From positions 141,295 through 205,294 of the forward strand of contig HG799471.1 in NCBI GenBank assembly GCA_000531095.1: 64,000 nt of DNA. The letters are read 5' to 3'. Made by a program: the position numbers and the translations under genes. The DNA comes from Gemmata massiliana (GTDB lineage: Bacteria > Planctomycetota > Planctomycetia > Gemmatales > Gemmataceae). The first letter of the stretch is position 1, and every line of letters starts with the position of its first letter. The notes beneath the pieces were generated by a model. The model searched no databases, had not been told where the DNA came from, and saw nothing but the letters and a program-made list of their open reading frames with translations. Shown here piece by piece: positions 46,845 through 55,965 of the stretch.

Positions 46845-47780
46845 GTGATCGAATTCGTTCGCCCATCAGGGCTTATTCCCGTCTTTCTTGCACTTGCTCT
46901 TTTACCCAACGTCACGCTCGCCCAGGAATCCGCTCCAAACGCGGGACCGTCTCCGCTGGAGGCGATTGCTCGGGCGTACCAAATCGAAGTCGCCGCCAGC
47001 CCCACGTTTCCTGTGCGAGCCAGTTACGGCACCATTGACGGAAAAAGTGCGGACCGCGGGGCCGTGGAGCGCTACACATCGCTGTTCGTCGCGGAATTTG
47101 CCCTCTACCCGCGCGAGCTGATTCAGCGAGCAAAGCTCAAGCGCGTTGTGTTGTGTGCCGAACTGTCGTTTGCCGGTCAACGGAGGAACGCGATCCCGGA
47201 CTTCGAGCACGATACGCTGTACTTCGATGTCGAGCGCGGTGCCAGCAATCGAACGTACTTGCGAAAAGTGATTCACCACGAGTTCTTCCACATCATCGAC
47301 CTGCGCGACGACGGTCAACTCTACGCGGACAAGGAATGGGCCGCGCTGAACCCGCGTGCGTTCAAGTACGGGAGCGGCGGGGCGAACGCTCAGGGCGTGG
47401 CCAACACGTCCACGCTGACGGACGCGGTACCCGGGTTCCTGAACCACTACTCCACGACCGGTGTGGAGGAGGACAAGGCCGAGGTGTTCGCCAACCTGAT
47501 CGTCGATTCCGCTTACATCGAGAAGCGAATCAAAACGGACGCCGTGCTCGATGCCAAGGTCGAGCGCATGAAGGCGCTGATGAAGCGCTTCTGCCCGGAC
47601 GTCGACGAACTGTTCTGGGACGCGGCGAAGAAGATCGATCGCCGCGACCGGCCCCGCGCTAACGAAACCGAGGCGCAAATTGCGGAGTTGCGCCCCGAAT
47701 GCCTCTGCCCGCCGGCGTGCGTCGCACATCGGTGGCGCCTCTTTCCACTTTCCCACCGTTCGCGGTTCTGGTTCCGATAA
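46845..47780 (+). CDS. Putative secreted zinc metallopeptidase (HExxH)
   Basis: The 311-residue protein has a signal peptide (IEFVRPSGLIPVFLALALLP, then cleavage near LAQ) and a soluble domain with HHEFFHIID, giving the HExxH motif at H145-E146-H149. A likely third ligand is E213 in EEDKAEVFANL about 64 residues downstream, as in gluzincins. The spacing and the acidic helix resemble the putative zinc-binding metallopeptidase families found near cell-envelope genes. GTG 46845 is chosen because it starts the signal peptide; earlier in-frame ATG 46737 would add 36 hydrophilic residues. The C-terminal 30 residues are Cys- and Arg-rich. No substrate is suggested by neighbours. Confidence 0.65.
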   Translation: MIEFVRPSGLIPVFLALALLPNVTLAQESAPNAGPSPLEAIARAYQIEVAASPTFPVRASYGTIDGKSADRGAVERYTSLFVAEFALYPRELIQRAKLKRVVLCAELSFAGQRRNAIPDFEHDTLYFDVERGASNRTYLRKVIHHEFFHIIDLRDDGQLYADKEWAALNPRAFKYGSGGANAQGVANTSTLTDAVPGFLNHYSTTGVEEDKAEVFANLIVDSAYIEKRIKTDAVLDAKVERMKALMKRFCPDVDELFWDAAKKIDRRDRPRANETEAQIAELRPECLCPPACVAHRWRLFPLSHRSRFWFR

Positions 47781-48477
47781 TCGAATGGAGGAAATGACTC
47801 GGATGTGTCGTTCTGTTTACACCACCCGAGTCCGCGTTGAGGGCGGAGCACGAAATCAAGCCCCGAACACACTCCATTCGTAAAGCAAGCCGGCCGATCG
47901 TACAAGATCATGGGCATCCGTTGAATTCGAGTCCGTGTCACGAAAAGCGTGACACGAATTCATCTCCGATGTCGATTGGTTCTTCAGACGCGATAGGGAA
48001 CCAATCGCACTCAGCTCGGAGATCTCAGCCGTGGTCAAATCGCCCCGTCAATTCGCTCACCAATCAATCGGCACTTGCAACAACGAGAAGAGTGAGGTTC
48101 GGCCCGCAGATGCCTGGTTCAGTTGGTGGGCCTGGTGGCACGCTCACGACACCTGCGCTCTGGTGGCACACCACGTCGAGCGGTGATGCGGAAGAGTATC
48201 GAGTGCCGTCTTGAAGCCGCGAAGCAGCCGGAGTTGAATTCTCACATCGATTAGAAGTGCTTACAGCAGTCGCGCGTCCGAGGTTATGTCAGGGGTTGCG
48301 ATCGGATACATCGTTCCAACGACACCATCTATTAGCCGATCCGTTCTGAAACAATCCGAGCGCGGTCCCCACAGGACCGTGAATTGGATGTGCGTATTGG
48401 GCTGATCGAACTCGCAATTGTCAGCTCTTGTGCAGCGAGTTGCGTTGCGGCAGTCACATCAAAAACGACCCAGATAA
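47781..48477. other. Gene-free region of about 700 bp
   Basis: No open frame in either strand looks like protein: the longest (about 125 residues from 47837) is Ser/Arg-rich and has no start context. The region contains a near-perfect palindrome GTGTCACG AAAAG CGTGACAC (47935-47955, flanked by GAATTC on both sides) that could be a terminator or operator. Confidence 0.5.
47934..47956. terminator. Palindromic hairpin CGTGTCACG/CGTGACACG
   Basis: Nine-base stem (47934-47942 with 47948-47956) and an AAAAG loop, with GAATTC outside both arms. It lies 154 bp after the metallopeptidase-like gene. No poly-T follows, so operator or repeat function is equally possible. Confidence 0.35.
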
Positions 48478-48774
48478 TTACGGCTCCTCGTCCGCTCCCG
48501 ACTGACGCGACGTGGGCTTCGCCTCGACATCCTTGCGCGTCCGGACGACGGGCGTAGAGGGTAGGGCAGCAAGCCCGGGTTCCGGTTGGGGGTGAACGAC
48601 AGGTGTCGTGTTCGCCACTGGAGTATTTGCGGGTAGCGCCGTTTGTATCGAAATTTGCTGCTGCGATTGAGTTTCTGGTGCGCCCGATTGTACGGGCGGC
48701 TTCGCCAGGAACACGGACGCCCCGACGACGCCGAGAACGCCGACAAGCATGCCGAATTTGGCGTCATTCGTCAT
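48478..48774 (-). CDS. Small single-pass membrane protein, Pro/Gln-rich tail
   Basis: A 98-residue product with a short N-terminal part, one transmembrane helix (MLVGVLGVVGASVFLA, residues about 9-24) and a Pro, Gln, Thr-rich exposed tail (QSQQQISIQTALPANTPVA). The ATG at 48774 has GAGG 8 bases upstream and directly starts the TM segment; a longer frame to 49047 would overlap the DcuC-like gene on the other strand. No homologue comes to mind. It could be a small envelope or LysM-less anchor protein. Confidence 0.55.
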   Translation of the reverse strand: MTNDAKFGMLVGVLGVVGASVFLAKPPVQSGAPETQSQQQISIQTALPANTPVANTTPVVHPQPEPGLAALPSTPVVRTRKDVEAKPTSRQSGADEEP

Positions 48775-48947
48775 CGGGAGTGCCTCGTGAACTGATGGTT
48801 CATTTGAACTATTCCAAACAATCCCGCGCGCGGAAGGTTGACTTGAACACTTTTTGGGGAAACGCTCATCCATCTGCCGCGCAGTGCCGCGCATCGCGCG
48901 CGGCCCGCATTGGCGGTACAACTTGACGCGGGCGCGTGGAGCAGCGC

Positions 48948-50444
48948 ATGGAATTCGCGGGGGCGGTGGCACTACTGGTTGTGGGCGCGGCCATTGTGCT
49001 GGTGGTGAAGGGGTGGGACGTGCGCCTCGTGCTGCTCGCGGCGGCACTCGTAGTCGCCACGGTCGCTGAGGTCACGATCGCGACGAAACCCAGCAGCACG
49101 GGCGGACCTGTTGCGCGCGTGCTGCAAACGTTCCTGGCGACGTTCTCGAACGAGAAGTTCGTCGTTCCCATTTGCACCGCGATGGGGTTCGCCCATGTGC
49201 TCAAACACACTGGCTGCGAACGGCACCTCGTTTTGTTGCTGGTACACCCGTTGCGGTACGTGCGCGGGTTGATGGTACCGGGTGTGATCGTGGTCGGGTT
49301 CCTGGTGAACATTCCGCTTGTGAGCCAGACCAGCACCGCCGTGTGCCTCGGCGCGGTCGTGGTGCCTCTCATGCGCGCCGCGGGGTACTCGATGGGGACC
49401 ATCGGCGCGTGCCTGCTGCTCGGTGCATCGGTCGGTGGGGAGTTGCTGAACCCCGGTGCGCCGGAACTGCTCACCGTTGCGAACCTGACCAACGTCCCGA
49501 CGATCGTGCAAACGCAGCGGTACCTCCCGGCGCTGGTGTTCACGCAGCTCGCGGTTGCGACCGCCGTCATTTGGCTGATGAGCGTGTGGTGGGAGCGGAA
49601 GGGAGGGGGAACAGAAAGGCAACCTAACTCCCTAACCCCCTTCCCTAAGAAGGAAGGGGGAACTGAACCAAACGCACAGACAATCGCACCCCAAGCGTCT
49701 GTCTTAAGCCCCTCTCCGTTTAGGGGAGGGGTTGGGGAGGGGTTACAGCCTACCTCCGAGCGCATCAACGTGCTGAAAGCGCTCGTGCCGCTGGTTCCGC
49801 TCGCGCTGCTGTTCGCGTCTGCGATGCCGGAGCCCTACAACCTGTTCGAGATCCCGGATGCATGGGTGGTGCCGAAGAGAGCGGATGGCTCGCGCGACCC
49901 CGCGTACAACAGTCGGCTCATCGGGTTCGCGATGCTGATCGGGGTGCTGGTTGCAGCGGCAGTCACGCCCAACAAGGCGCGTGACTGCGTGAAGGAATTT
50001 TTCTCTGGGGCCGGGTACGGGTTCGCCAACATCGTCAGCCTCATTGTCATCGCCAACTGCTTCGGGGAAGCCATTAAAGCCGCGGGGCTGGCGGAGGCAC
50101 TCGGTACGCTCATCAAGAGCGCACCCGGATTGATGCAACCACTGGCCGCGCTCGTGCCGCTCGTGTTCGCGGCGATTTGCGGTTCCGGGATGGCGAGCAC
50201 GCAGAGCCTCTACGGGTTCTTCCACGGACCCGCTGAGGCACTCGGACTCGATCCGGTCGCGGTCGGTGCGATGGTGTCGCTCGGGAGCGCGGCGGGGCGC
50301 ACGATGTCGCCGGTCGCGGCCGTCGTGCTAATGTGCGCGACCCTCACGGGAACGAACCCGTTCACGCTGGTGAAGCGGGTGGCCGTGCCGCTCCTCGTCG
50401 GAATCGCTGTAGTAGTTCTGCTCCGGCTCGCGGGAGTCCTGTGA
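48948..50444 (+). CDS. DcuC-like C4-dicarboxylate carrier with in-frame repeat insertion
   Basis: This 498-residue polytopic membrane protein has about 12 hydrophobic segments and the motif LLGASVGGELLNPGAPELLTV (18-20 residue stretch near residue 160), typical of the DcuC family of anaerobic C4-dicarboxylate carriers. The N- and C-terminal halves are joined by a cytoplasmic loop at about residues 222-268. This loop is encoded by a repeat-like palindromic sequence (49621-49745) and reads as low-complexity (NSLTPFPKKEGG, SPSPFRGGVGEGL). ATG 48948 has GGAG 7 bases upstream and is preferred over the in-frame GTG at 48936. Substrate is inferred only from the family. It is followed after 43 bp by the fusion oxidoreductase. 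Confidence 0.75.
   Translation: MEFAGAVALLVVGAAIVLVVKGWDVRLVLLAAALVVATVAEVTIATKPSSTGGPVARVLQTFLATFSNEKFVVPICTAMGFAHVLKHTGCERHLVLLLVHPLRYVRGLMVPGVIVVGFLVNIPLVSQTSTAVCLGAVVVPLMRAAGYSMGTIGACLLLGASVGGELLNPGAPELLTVANLTNVPTIVQTQRYLPALVFTQLAVATAVIWLMSVWWERKGGGTERQPNSLTPFPKKEGGTEPNAQTIAPQASVLSPSPFRGGVGEGLQPTSERINVLKALVPLVPLALLFASAMPEPYNLFEIPDAWVVPKRADGSRDPAYNSRLIGFAMLIGVLVAAAVTPNKARDCVKEFFSGAGYGFANIVSLIVIANCFGEAIKAAGLAEALGTLIKSAPGLMQPLAALVPLVFAAICGSGMASTQSLYGFFHGPAEALGLDPVAVGAMVSLGSAAGRTMSPVAAVVLMCATLTGTNPFTLVKRVAVPLLVGIAVVVLLRLAGVL
49621..49745. repeat. Palindromic repeat inserted in the DcuC-like gene
   Basis: Two stems: CCCCCTTCC (49636-49644) with GGAAGGGGG (49652-49660), and CCCCTCTCC (49709-49717) with GGGGAGGGG (49723-49731). 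The flanks AACCTAACTCCCTAAC and GGTTGGGGAGGGGTTA are also mutually complementary in part. The sequence is of a kind I recall as a dispersed intergenic repeat in several phyla. Here it is read in frame through a gene. Confidence 0.7.
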
Positions 50445-50487
50445 GCGGACGTGACCAACGACGCGCCCGTCCCGTATACCCGACCTC

Positions 50488-53400
50488 ATGGACTTCGCGA
50501 CCGCACGCCGGGATTCTCTGGTCCGCTACCTGCGCCGACACATCAGCGGCGAGGTGCGGTTCGATGACACGTCACGCGGATTGTACTCCACCGACGCGAG
50601 CCACTATCAGGTCCGGCCGCTCGGGGTCGTGTTGCCGAAAACCATCGACGACCTCACGAGCACGGTGCAGATCGCGTCCGATCTGAACGTACCGATCACC
50701 GCACGCGGCGGCGGAACGAGCCTGTCCGGGCAGAGCATCGGTCCGGGCATCGTGATCGATTGCTCAAAGTACCTCAACGCGGTCGGCGAAGTAGATGTCG
50801 CCAACCGCCGCGTGCGCGTGCAGCCAGGGGTGGTGCTCGACCACCTGAACCGCGCACTCGCCCCACACGGTCTGATGTTCGGTCCGGACGTGGCGACCGC
50901 GAGCCGGGCCACGCTCGGCGGCATGATCGGGAACAACTCCGCCGGCGCGCGGTCGATCGTGTACCGGCAAACGGTCGATCACGTCCGCGCGCTCACCGCC
51001 GTGCTGTCCGACGGCGCGCGGACCGAGTTCGGGCCGCTCACGGCACTGGAGTATGAGCGCAAGCTCGAATTGCGGACGCGCGAGGGTGAAGCGTACCGGA
51101 CCGTCGATTCCACCGTGCGCCAGGCCGCGAGCGACATTCTCGCGCGCACGCCGAAGATCGTCCGCAAGGTGAGCGGGTACAATCTCGCGGCGCTGGTCGA
51201 GCGTACTCCGGTCGGGCTGGTGGAGCGAACCCCGGCCGCAAGGCCGGGGGCACCCACTGGAGCCGAGGGGTACCCCGGCCCCGGTGGACCGGGTTCGCCT
51301 CACTCACTCGTTCCGCTCCTCGTGGGGAGCGAAGGAACGCTCGCCGTCACCGCGGAAGTCGAACTCGCCGTCGTTCCGCGTTTGAAGCACCGCGGACTGC
51401 TCGTTCCGCAATTCGCGTCGCTCGGGGCGGCCCTGGACGCACTGCAAGCGTGCCTCGAACTCGAACCGTCCGCTGTCGAGTTGATGGACCGGATGCTGAT
51501 CGACCTCGCGCGCAACCAGCGATCACTCAAAAACACGATGGCCGCGGTGCGCGGGCGCCCCGAAGCGCTTCTGATGGTCGAGTTCAGTTCCGACGACCCC
51601 GCCGAGGTGTCGTACCGTGTTCACGAACTCGATCGGCGCCTCGCCGGGTGCATGGGGCTGACCGCCAGTGTCCCCGCGCTCGACGCGGCCACACGCGACC
51701 CGCTCTGGGCGCTGCGAAGTTCCGCGGTGCCGCTCCTGTACGGGATGCCGGGGGACGCGAAGCCGGTCACGTTCTGCGAGGACGCCGCGGTCGACCCCGA
51801 GCGCCTGCCCGAGTTCGCCGCCCGCTTCCGCGAAATCTTTCACAAACACGGTACCGACGGCGCCTTCTACGGGCACGCGAGCGTGGGCTGTTTGCACATC
51901 CGGCCCGTGCTGAATATCCACGAGGAAGCCGGCGTCGCGACCATGCGGAAGATCATGGAGGACGTGACCGACCTCGTGCTGGAGTTCAACGGCAGTTTGA
52001 GCGGCGAGCACGGCGACGGGCTGGTGCGCAGCGAGTGGAACCGCAAGATGTTCGGGCCGGTCGTGTACGAGGCGTTCCGACAAGTGAAGCGCGGGTTCGA
52101 TCCGGGCAACGTGCTAAACCCGGGCAAGATCGTGGACGCCCCCGCGATGGAAGACAACATGCGTGTGCCCCCGGGCCGCATGCCCGCGTCCGATCCGCCA
52201 ACCGTGCTCGATTTCTCAAAGCAGGGCGGGTTCTTCCGCAGTATCGAGCTGTGCAACGGCGCCGGCGTGTGCCGCAAAACGCAGGGCGGCGCGATGTGCC
52301 CCTCGTACCGCGCCACGAAGGACGAACAGGATACCACTCGCGCCCGCGCGAACGCGCTGCGCCTGACGCTTACAAACGAGACGCCCCAAAAGAGCCGGCA
52401 CGCGCCGATCGCTCAGCGGTGGATCTCGGACGTGATGGACCTGTGCCTCTCGTGTAAGGCGTGTAAGTCCGAGTGCCCGAGTAATGTCGACGTCGCGAAG
52501 CTGAAGTCCGAGTTCCTGCACGCTTTTTATGCGCGCCGCGCCCGTCCGCTCGGGCACCTGTTCGTGAAGCACATCCACCGCTTGAGTCCGCTGGCGGCGC
52601 GGTTCGCCGGGGTGAACAACTGGTTCGCGCGGCGGTCGTGGGCGCGGCGCGCGATGGAGAACCTCGCCGGCATCGACCGCCGACGCAGCCTTCCGGAATG
52701 GCACCGCGATCACTTCCGCAAATGGTTCTATCAAACGCGGAATTCGGAGCGCGGAACGCGGAACGGCAAACAAGAGGGCGAAAGTTCGTCGGTTTCCGTT
52801 CCGAACTCCGAACTCCGCGCTCCGCGTTCGGTCGTGCTGCTCGACGACTGTTTCACTACGTTCCAAGAGCCGAACATCGGCCGCGCCGCGGTGGCACTGC
52901 TGGAACGTGCCGGGTTCACGGTGGAACTCGCCGGGATCTGCTGCGGCCGGGCGATGCTCTCGAAGGGTTTCCTTACCGACGCACGGAAGCTTGCCCGAGA
53001 CGGCATCGCGAAACTCGATCACTTCGCGGCGCAGGGGATTCCGATCCTGGGATTAGAGCCGAGTTGCGTTCTCTCGCTGTCTGATGAGTGGCCGGAACTG
53101 GTGCCCGGCCCGGCGGCGAAGCGCGTCGCGGCGGCCGCGGAGATGGCCGACGGGTGGCTTGTGCGCCAGGTGAGCGACCACGGATTGGCCCTGGATATCG
53201 CCCCGCTTACGGGCAAGGCACTCTTACACCCGCACTGCCACCAGAAGGCGCTGGTCGGGTCGAAGGGTACCCAAAACGCTCTCCGCCTCGTGCGCGGACT
53301 GGACGTGACCGTTCTCGACGCGGGTTGTTGCGGAATGGCCGGGGCGTTCGGTTACGAGAAGCAGCACTACGACGTGAGCGTGAAGATCGCGAACCTCGAC

Positions 53401-53532
53401 CTCGTCCCCGCGGTCAGCGCGGACCCAGCCGCGACCGTGATCGCGACTGGAACCTCGTGCCGCCACCAGATCCGCGACCTCACCGGCCGCGTCGCGCGTC
53501 ACCCGCTCGAAGTGCTCGCGGGCGAGGCATAA
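50488..53532 (+). CDS. FAD-binding and Fe-S oxidoreductase (GlcD/GlcF-type fusion)
   Basis: This 1014-residue fusion joins an FAD-linked dehydrogenase and an iron-sulfur electron-transfer half. The N-terminal FAD_binding_4 domain has RGGGTSLSGQSIG (about 72-84) and NNSAGARSIVYRQT. The FAD_oxidase_C domain extends to about residue 545 (with HGDGLVRSEWN). The Fe-S half has CxxxxxC then CPSY near 585-607, CLSCKACKSECPSN (about 652-665), and CCG domains (GICCGRAM, DAGCCGMAGAFG). The architecture matches D-lactate or D-2-hydroxyglutarate dehydrogenases of the YdiJ type, feeding electrons to quinone or cytochrome. Two low-complexity insertions (about residues 238-271 and 749-781) coincide with palindromic DNA repeats. 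ATG at 50488. A DcuC-like carrier upstream suggests dicarboxylate or hydroxyacid use (inference). Confidence 0.88.
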   Translation: MDFATARRDSLVRYLRRHISGEVRFDDTSRGLYSTDASHYQVRPLGVVLPKTIDDLTSTVQIASDLNVPITARGGGTSLSGQSIGPGIVIDCSKYLNAVGEVDVANRRVRVQPGVVLDHLNRALAPHGLMFGPDVATASRATLGGMIGNNSAGARSIVYRQTVDHVRALTAVLSDGARTEFGPLTALEYERKLELRTREGEAYRTVDSTVRQAASDILARTPKIVRKVSGYNLAALVERTPVGLVERTPAARPGAPTGAEGYPGPGGPGSPHSLVPLLVGSEGTLAVTAEVELAVVPRLKHRGLLVPQFASLGAALDALQACLELEPSAVELMDRMLIDLARNQRSLKNTMAAVRGRPEALLMVEFSSDDPAEVSYRVHELDRRLAGCMGLTASVPALDAATRDPLWALRSSAVPLLYGMPGDAKPVTFCEDAAVDPERLPEFAARFREIFHKHGTDGAFYGHASVGCLHIRPVLNIHEEAGVATMRKIMEDVTDLVLEFNGSLSGEHGDGLVRSEWNRKMFGPVVYEAFRQVKRGFDPGNVLNPGKIVDAPAMEDNMRVPPGRMPASDPPTVLDFSKQGGFFRSIELCNGAGVCRKTQGGAMCPSYRATKDEQDTTRARANALRLTLTNETPQKSRHAPIAQRWISDVMDLCLSCKACKSECPSNVDVAKLKSEFLHAFYARRARPLGHLFVKHIHRLSPLAARFAGVNNWFARRSWARRAMENLAGIDRRRSLPEWHRDHFRKWFYQTRNSERGTRNGKQEGESSSVSVPNSELRAPRSVVLLDDCFTTFQEPNIGRAAVALLERAGFTVELAGICCGRAMLSKGFLTDARKLARDGIAKLDHFAAQGIPILGLEPSCVLSLSDEWPELVPGPAAKRVAAAAEMADGWLVRQVSDHGLALDIAPLTGKALLHPHCHQKALVGSKGTQNALRLVRGLDVTVLDAGCCGMAGAFGYEKQHYDVSVKIANLDLVPAVSADPAATVIATGTSCRHQIRDLTGRVARHPLEVLAGEA
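51230..51290. repeat. GC-rich hairpin repeat inside the fusion oxidoreductase gene
   Basis: CCCCGGCC (51230-51237), GCAA loop and GGCCGGGG (51242-51249) form a perfect 8-bp stem with a GNRA tetraloop. A second palindrome GGGGTACCCC and a further CCGG-rich segment follow to about 51290. The encoded protein segment (VERTPAARPGAP, GYPGPGGPGS) interrupts the conserved spacing between VSGYNLAALV and VGSEGTL. Confidence 0.65.
52734..52828. repeat. Palindromic repeat with iterated CGGA units in the oxidoreductase gene
   Basis: Arms of 33 bp (52734-52766 and 52796-52828) are complementary at 25 positions and are built from repeated CGGAAC or CGGAGT units. It is translated in frame as NSERGTRNGKQ to PNSELRAPRS. 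The unit design is like the intergenic element at 23080-23163. Confidence 0.65.
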
Positions 53533-53723
53533 AACGGTGCTACCTGAGCGCCGGCTTCTGTTACCAAACCAGAGCGGACGGCGGGTTTCGGGCGTCGTGC
53601 CATTGTGGTATTCTGGCAGATTAAGCAATCAGGCCAATAGGTGGCCTTATTCTGCACACAAAAAGCCGAAGTCCGGCATCTGATACGACACAAGCGATTG
53701 GCCCGTAAGGAGATGTGTTCAAG

Positions 53724-54584
53724 ATGAAATATATCGACCCGCACATCCACATGATTTCGCGGACCACGGACGACTACCAGCGGATGGCGTATTCGCAGTG
53801 TGCCGCGATTTCGGAACCCGCGTTCTGGGCCGGGTTCGATCGTGGGACCGCACAGGGGTTCCACGACTACTTCCGCCACCTCACCGAGTTCGAGCCGAAA
53901 CGAGCGGCGCAGTTCGGCATCAAGCACTATTCCTGGTTGTGTATCAACGCCAAGGAAGCCGAGAACGTGTCGCTGTCGCGCGAAGTGATTTCGATGATCC
54001 CGGAGTTCCTGGGGCGCCCGGGTGTGCTCGGGATCGGCGAAATCGGTCTCAACAAGAACACCGCGAACGAGGCCACCATCTTCCAGGAGCACCTCGACCT
54101 TGCCGCGAAGACCGACGAGCTGATTCTGATCCACACTCCGCACTTGGAGGACAAATACAAGGGCACGCGGATGATCGTGGACATGCTCAAGAACGACCCG
54201 CGCGTCAAACCGCACCGCGTGTGCGTCGACCACGTCGAGGAGCACACCGTTAAACTCGCACTCGATAACGGGTTCTGGTGCGGGATGACGCTGTACCCGG
54301 TCACCAAATGCACCCCGGCACGCGCGTGTGACATCATCGAGATGGTCGGCACGGACCGTATCATGGCGAACTCGGCCGGCGATTGGGGCAAATCGGACCC
54401 GCTCGCGGTACCGGAACTCATTCAAGAGATGAAGCGGCGCGGGCACAAGGAATCGGAGATCAAGAAAGTGGTGTACGACAACCCGCTGAGTTTCTGGAGG
54501 CAGGCGAACAACTGGAAAGAGTGGCCGCCGGAACCCAGCACCAACGGCGTCGCGACGCACGCGACCGCGAAGGCGGGGTACTAG
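53724..54584 (+). CDS. TatD-family metal-dependent hydrolase, EboB-like
   Basis: This 286-residue TIM-barrel hydrolase has N-terminal metal site IDPHIHMISRTTDD, then GIGEIGLNKNT (Glu ligand), ILIHTPH, CVDHVEEHTV and a C-terminal NSAGDWGKSDPLAVP with the metal Asp. These details fit the EboB branch of TatD proteins more than DNase TatD. EboB is part of the ebo clusters for prenyl-linked transport of small molecules, but no eboA, C, D, E or F homologue is nearby. The start is uncertain: ATG 53724 (12 bases after AAGGAG) or GTG 53715 (3 bases after it). A weak hairpin (AGGCCA...TGGCCT) lies in the leader. Confidence 0.8.
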   Translation: MKYIDPHIHMISRTTDDYQRMAYSQCAAISEPAFWAGFDRGTAQGFHDYFRHLTEFEPKRAAQFGIKHYSWLCINAKEAENVSLSREVISMIPEFLGRPGVLGIGEIGLNKNTANEATIFQEHLDLAAKTDELILIHTPHLEDKYKGTRMIVDMLKNDPRVKPHRVCVDHVEEHTVKLALDNGFWCGMTLYPVTKCTPARACDIIEMVGTDRIMANSAGDWGKSDPLAVPELIQEMKRRGHKESEIKKVVYDNPLSFWRQANNWKEWPPEPSTNGVATHATAKAGY

Positions 54585-54668
54585 TCGGCAACAACCTCGC
54601 GGGAACCAACGGGTTCGTTCCGCGAAGCCGCCACGGAGTGGCGGACCACTTTCTTACGAGAACACGAC

Positions 54669-55949
54669 ATGGCTCGTCGCAAACTGGACCTCGCCGAAAC
54701 GATCCGCACCGCACTCACGAAACCGGAAGCTGCCAGCTTATCCGAAGCGCTCGAACCCTGGGACGATAAGGAGCTCACGCTCGCGGACGCCGAAGGGCTG
54801 GTCAGCGCGCTGGCAGCAATCACCGACGTGAAACCGCTCATCGACGCGAAAGTCCACGGCGAAACCGGCACACCGCTCCAGACACTCGCGGTGCTGTTCC
54901 AAAACGAATCGTCCGACGACGCCACCCGCCTGCTCCGCGATCGCGGAATGACGGAGCTGATGCGCCTCTTCGACGCGGCGATTACGGTGCCGGAGTGTCC
55001 GTCCGATCCGATCCTGACGATCTGCAAGATGTTCGCGGTGTACGTGTCGAAACCGGGGCTGGAGCGCATCGTTGCGGCCGTGCGCCGGTTCCCCGACGAG
55101 TACATGTGGGAGATCGTGTTCGGCGTGTTCGCGGACGAGGGGCACCCGCTCGGCACGGAGCTGATCGACCGGCTCCGCGACCCGCTCCCGACCGATTTCG
55201 CCGCGGTCGCGTACCTCGATCTGGTGAACGCCGCGGCGCGCGAAAAGCGGCTCGACGCGCACCCGTTCGACACGGAAGAAGGGCACAAGCGCCTGGAAAC
55301 GTGGCTCGCGGACTCGAACTCGGAGCACTTCAGCTACGCTCACAGTGCCGCCGCCGCGCTCCCGTTCATCGAATCGAAGGCACGGAATTCACTCGCGTCG
55401 CTGGCAATGGACCACTCGGATACCGGAGTCCAGATGGAAGCGGCCTGGGCGTCGGCGTACCGCGGGGGCACGGCGGGCCTCACGGTCCTGGCGCGCATGT
55501 GCGAAGACCCGCACCACAGCATCATGGCGCAGCAGTACCTCGAAGAGCTCGAACAGTCCGACCGTATCCCGGCCGCGGCCCGGGAACCGGACTTCAACGC
55601 GCTCGCACAGATGTGCCAGTGGCTCCGGCACCCGAACGAGTTCGGCGAGCCGCCGACCGAGGTCACACTGTACGACACGCGCGAGCTCGACTGGCCGCCG
55701 ACGAACGACCGGCGCCGCGTGTGGCTGTTCAAGTACACCTACGCCGGCCGCAACGAAGATGGCACGGACGAGGTCGGGCTGGGTATGGTCGGTTCCATCA
55801 CCTTCGCGCTGTTCGGGGAAACGAACGCGACCATGAGTCCCGAGGACGCTTACGCGATCCACTGCTGCTGGGAACTGGACGTGAACGACGACCCGCGCGC
55901 GCCGAAGAAGCGCTCCGTGAAAGCGGGGCGCAAACTGCTCGGTATCTGA
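54669..55949 (+). CDS. Helical-repeat (HEAT-like) protein of unknown function
   Basis: The 426-residue soluble protein is mostly alpha-helical with repeats of about 40 residues reminiscent of HEAT/Armadillo units (for example AAALPFIESKARNSLASLAM and MEAAWASAYRGGTAGLTVLARM), and a C-terminal beta-containing region (about 330-426: VTLYDTRELDWPP, WLFKYTYAG, VGSITFALFGE, CCWELDVND). No signal peptide or catalytic motif is visible. It starts 85 bp after the TatD gene and 17 bp before the first DUF4240 gene, so the four-gene run is probably cotranscribed. I do not recognise the family; a scaffold role is only suggested by the repeats. Confidence 0.65.
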   Translation: MARRKLDLAETIRTALTKPEAASLSEALEPWDDKELTLADAEGLVSALAAITDVKPLIDAKVHGETGTPLQTLAVLFQNESSDDATRLLRDRGMTELMRLFDAAITVPECPSDPILTICKMFAVYVSKPGLERIVAAVRRFPDEYMWEIVFGVFADEGHPLGTELIDRLRDPLPTDFAAVAYLDLVNAAAREKRLDAHPFDTEEGHKRLETWLADSNSEHFSYAHSAAAALPFIESKARNSLASLAMDHSDTGVQMEAAWASAYRGGTAGLTVLARMCEDPHHSIMAQQYLEELEQSDRIPAAAREPDFNALAQMCQWLRHPNEFGEPPTEVTLYDTRELDWPPTNDRRRVWLFKYTYAGRNEDGTDEVGLGMVGSITFALFGETNATMSPEDAYAIHCCWELDVNDDPRAPKKRSVKAGRKLLGI

Positions 55950-55965
55950 TGCGCTGGAGTCGCCC

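Noticed and set aside
47837-48214. 125-codon open frame in the 700-bp gap
   Set aside because: Ser/Arg-rich, no ribosome-binding site, no resemblance to any family, and ends arbitrarily.
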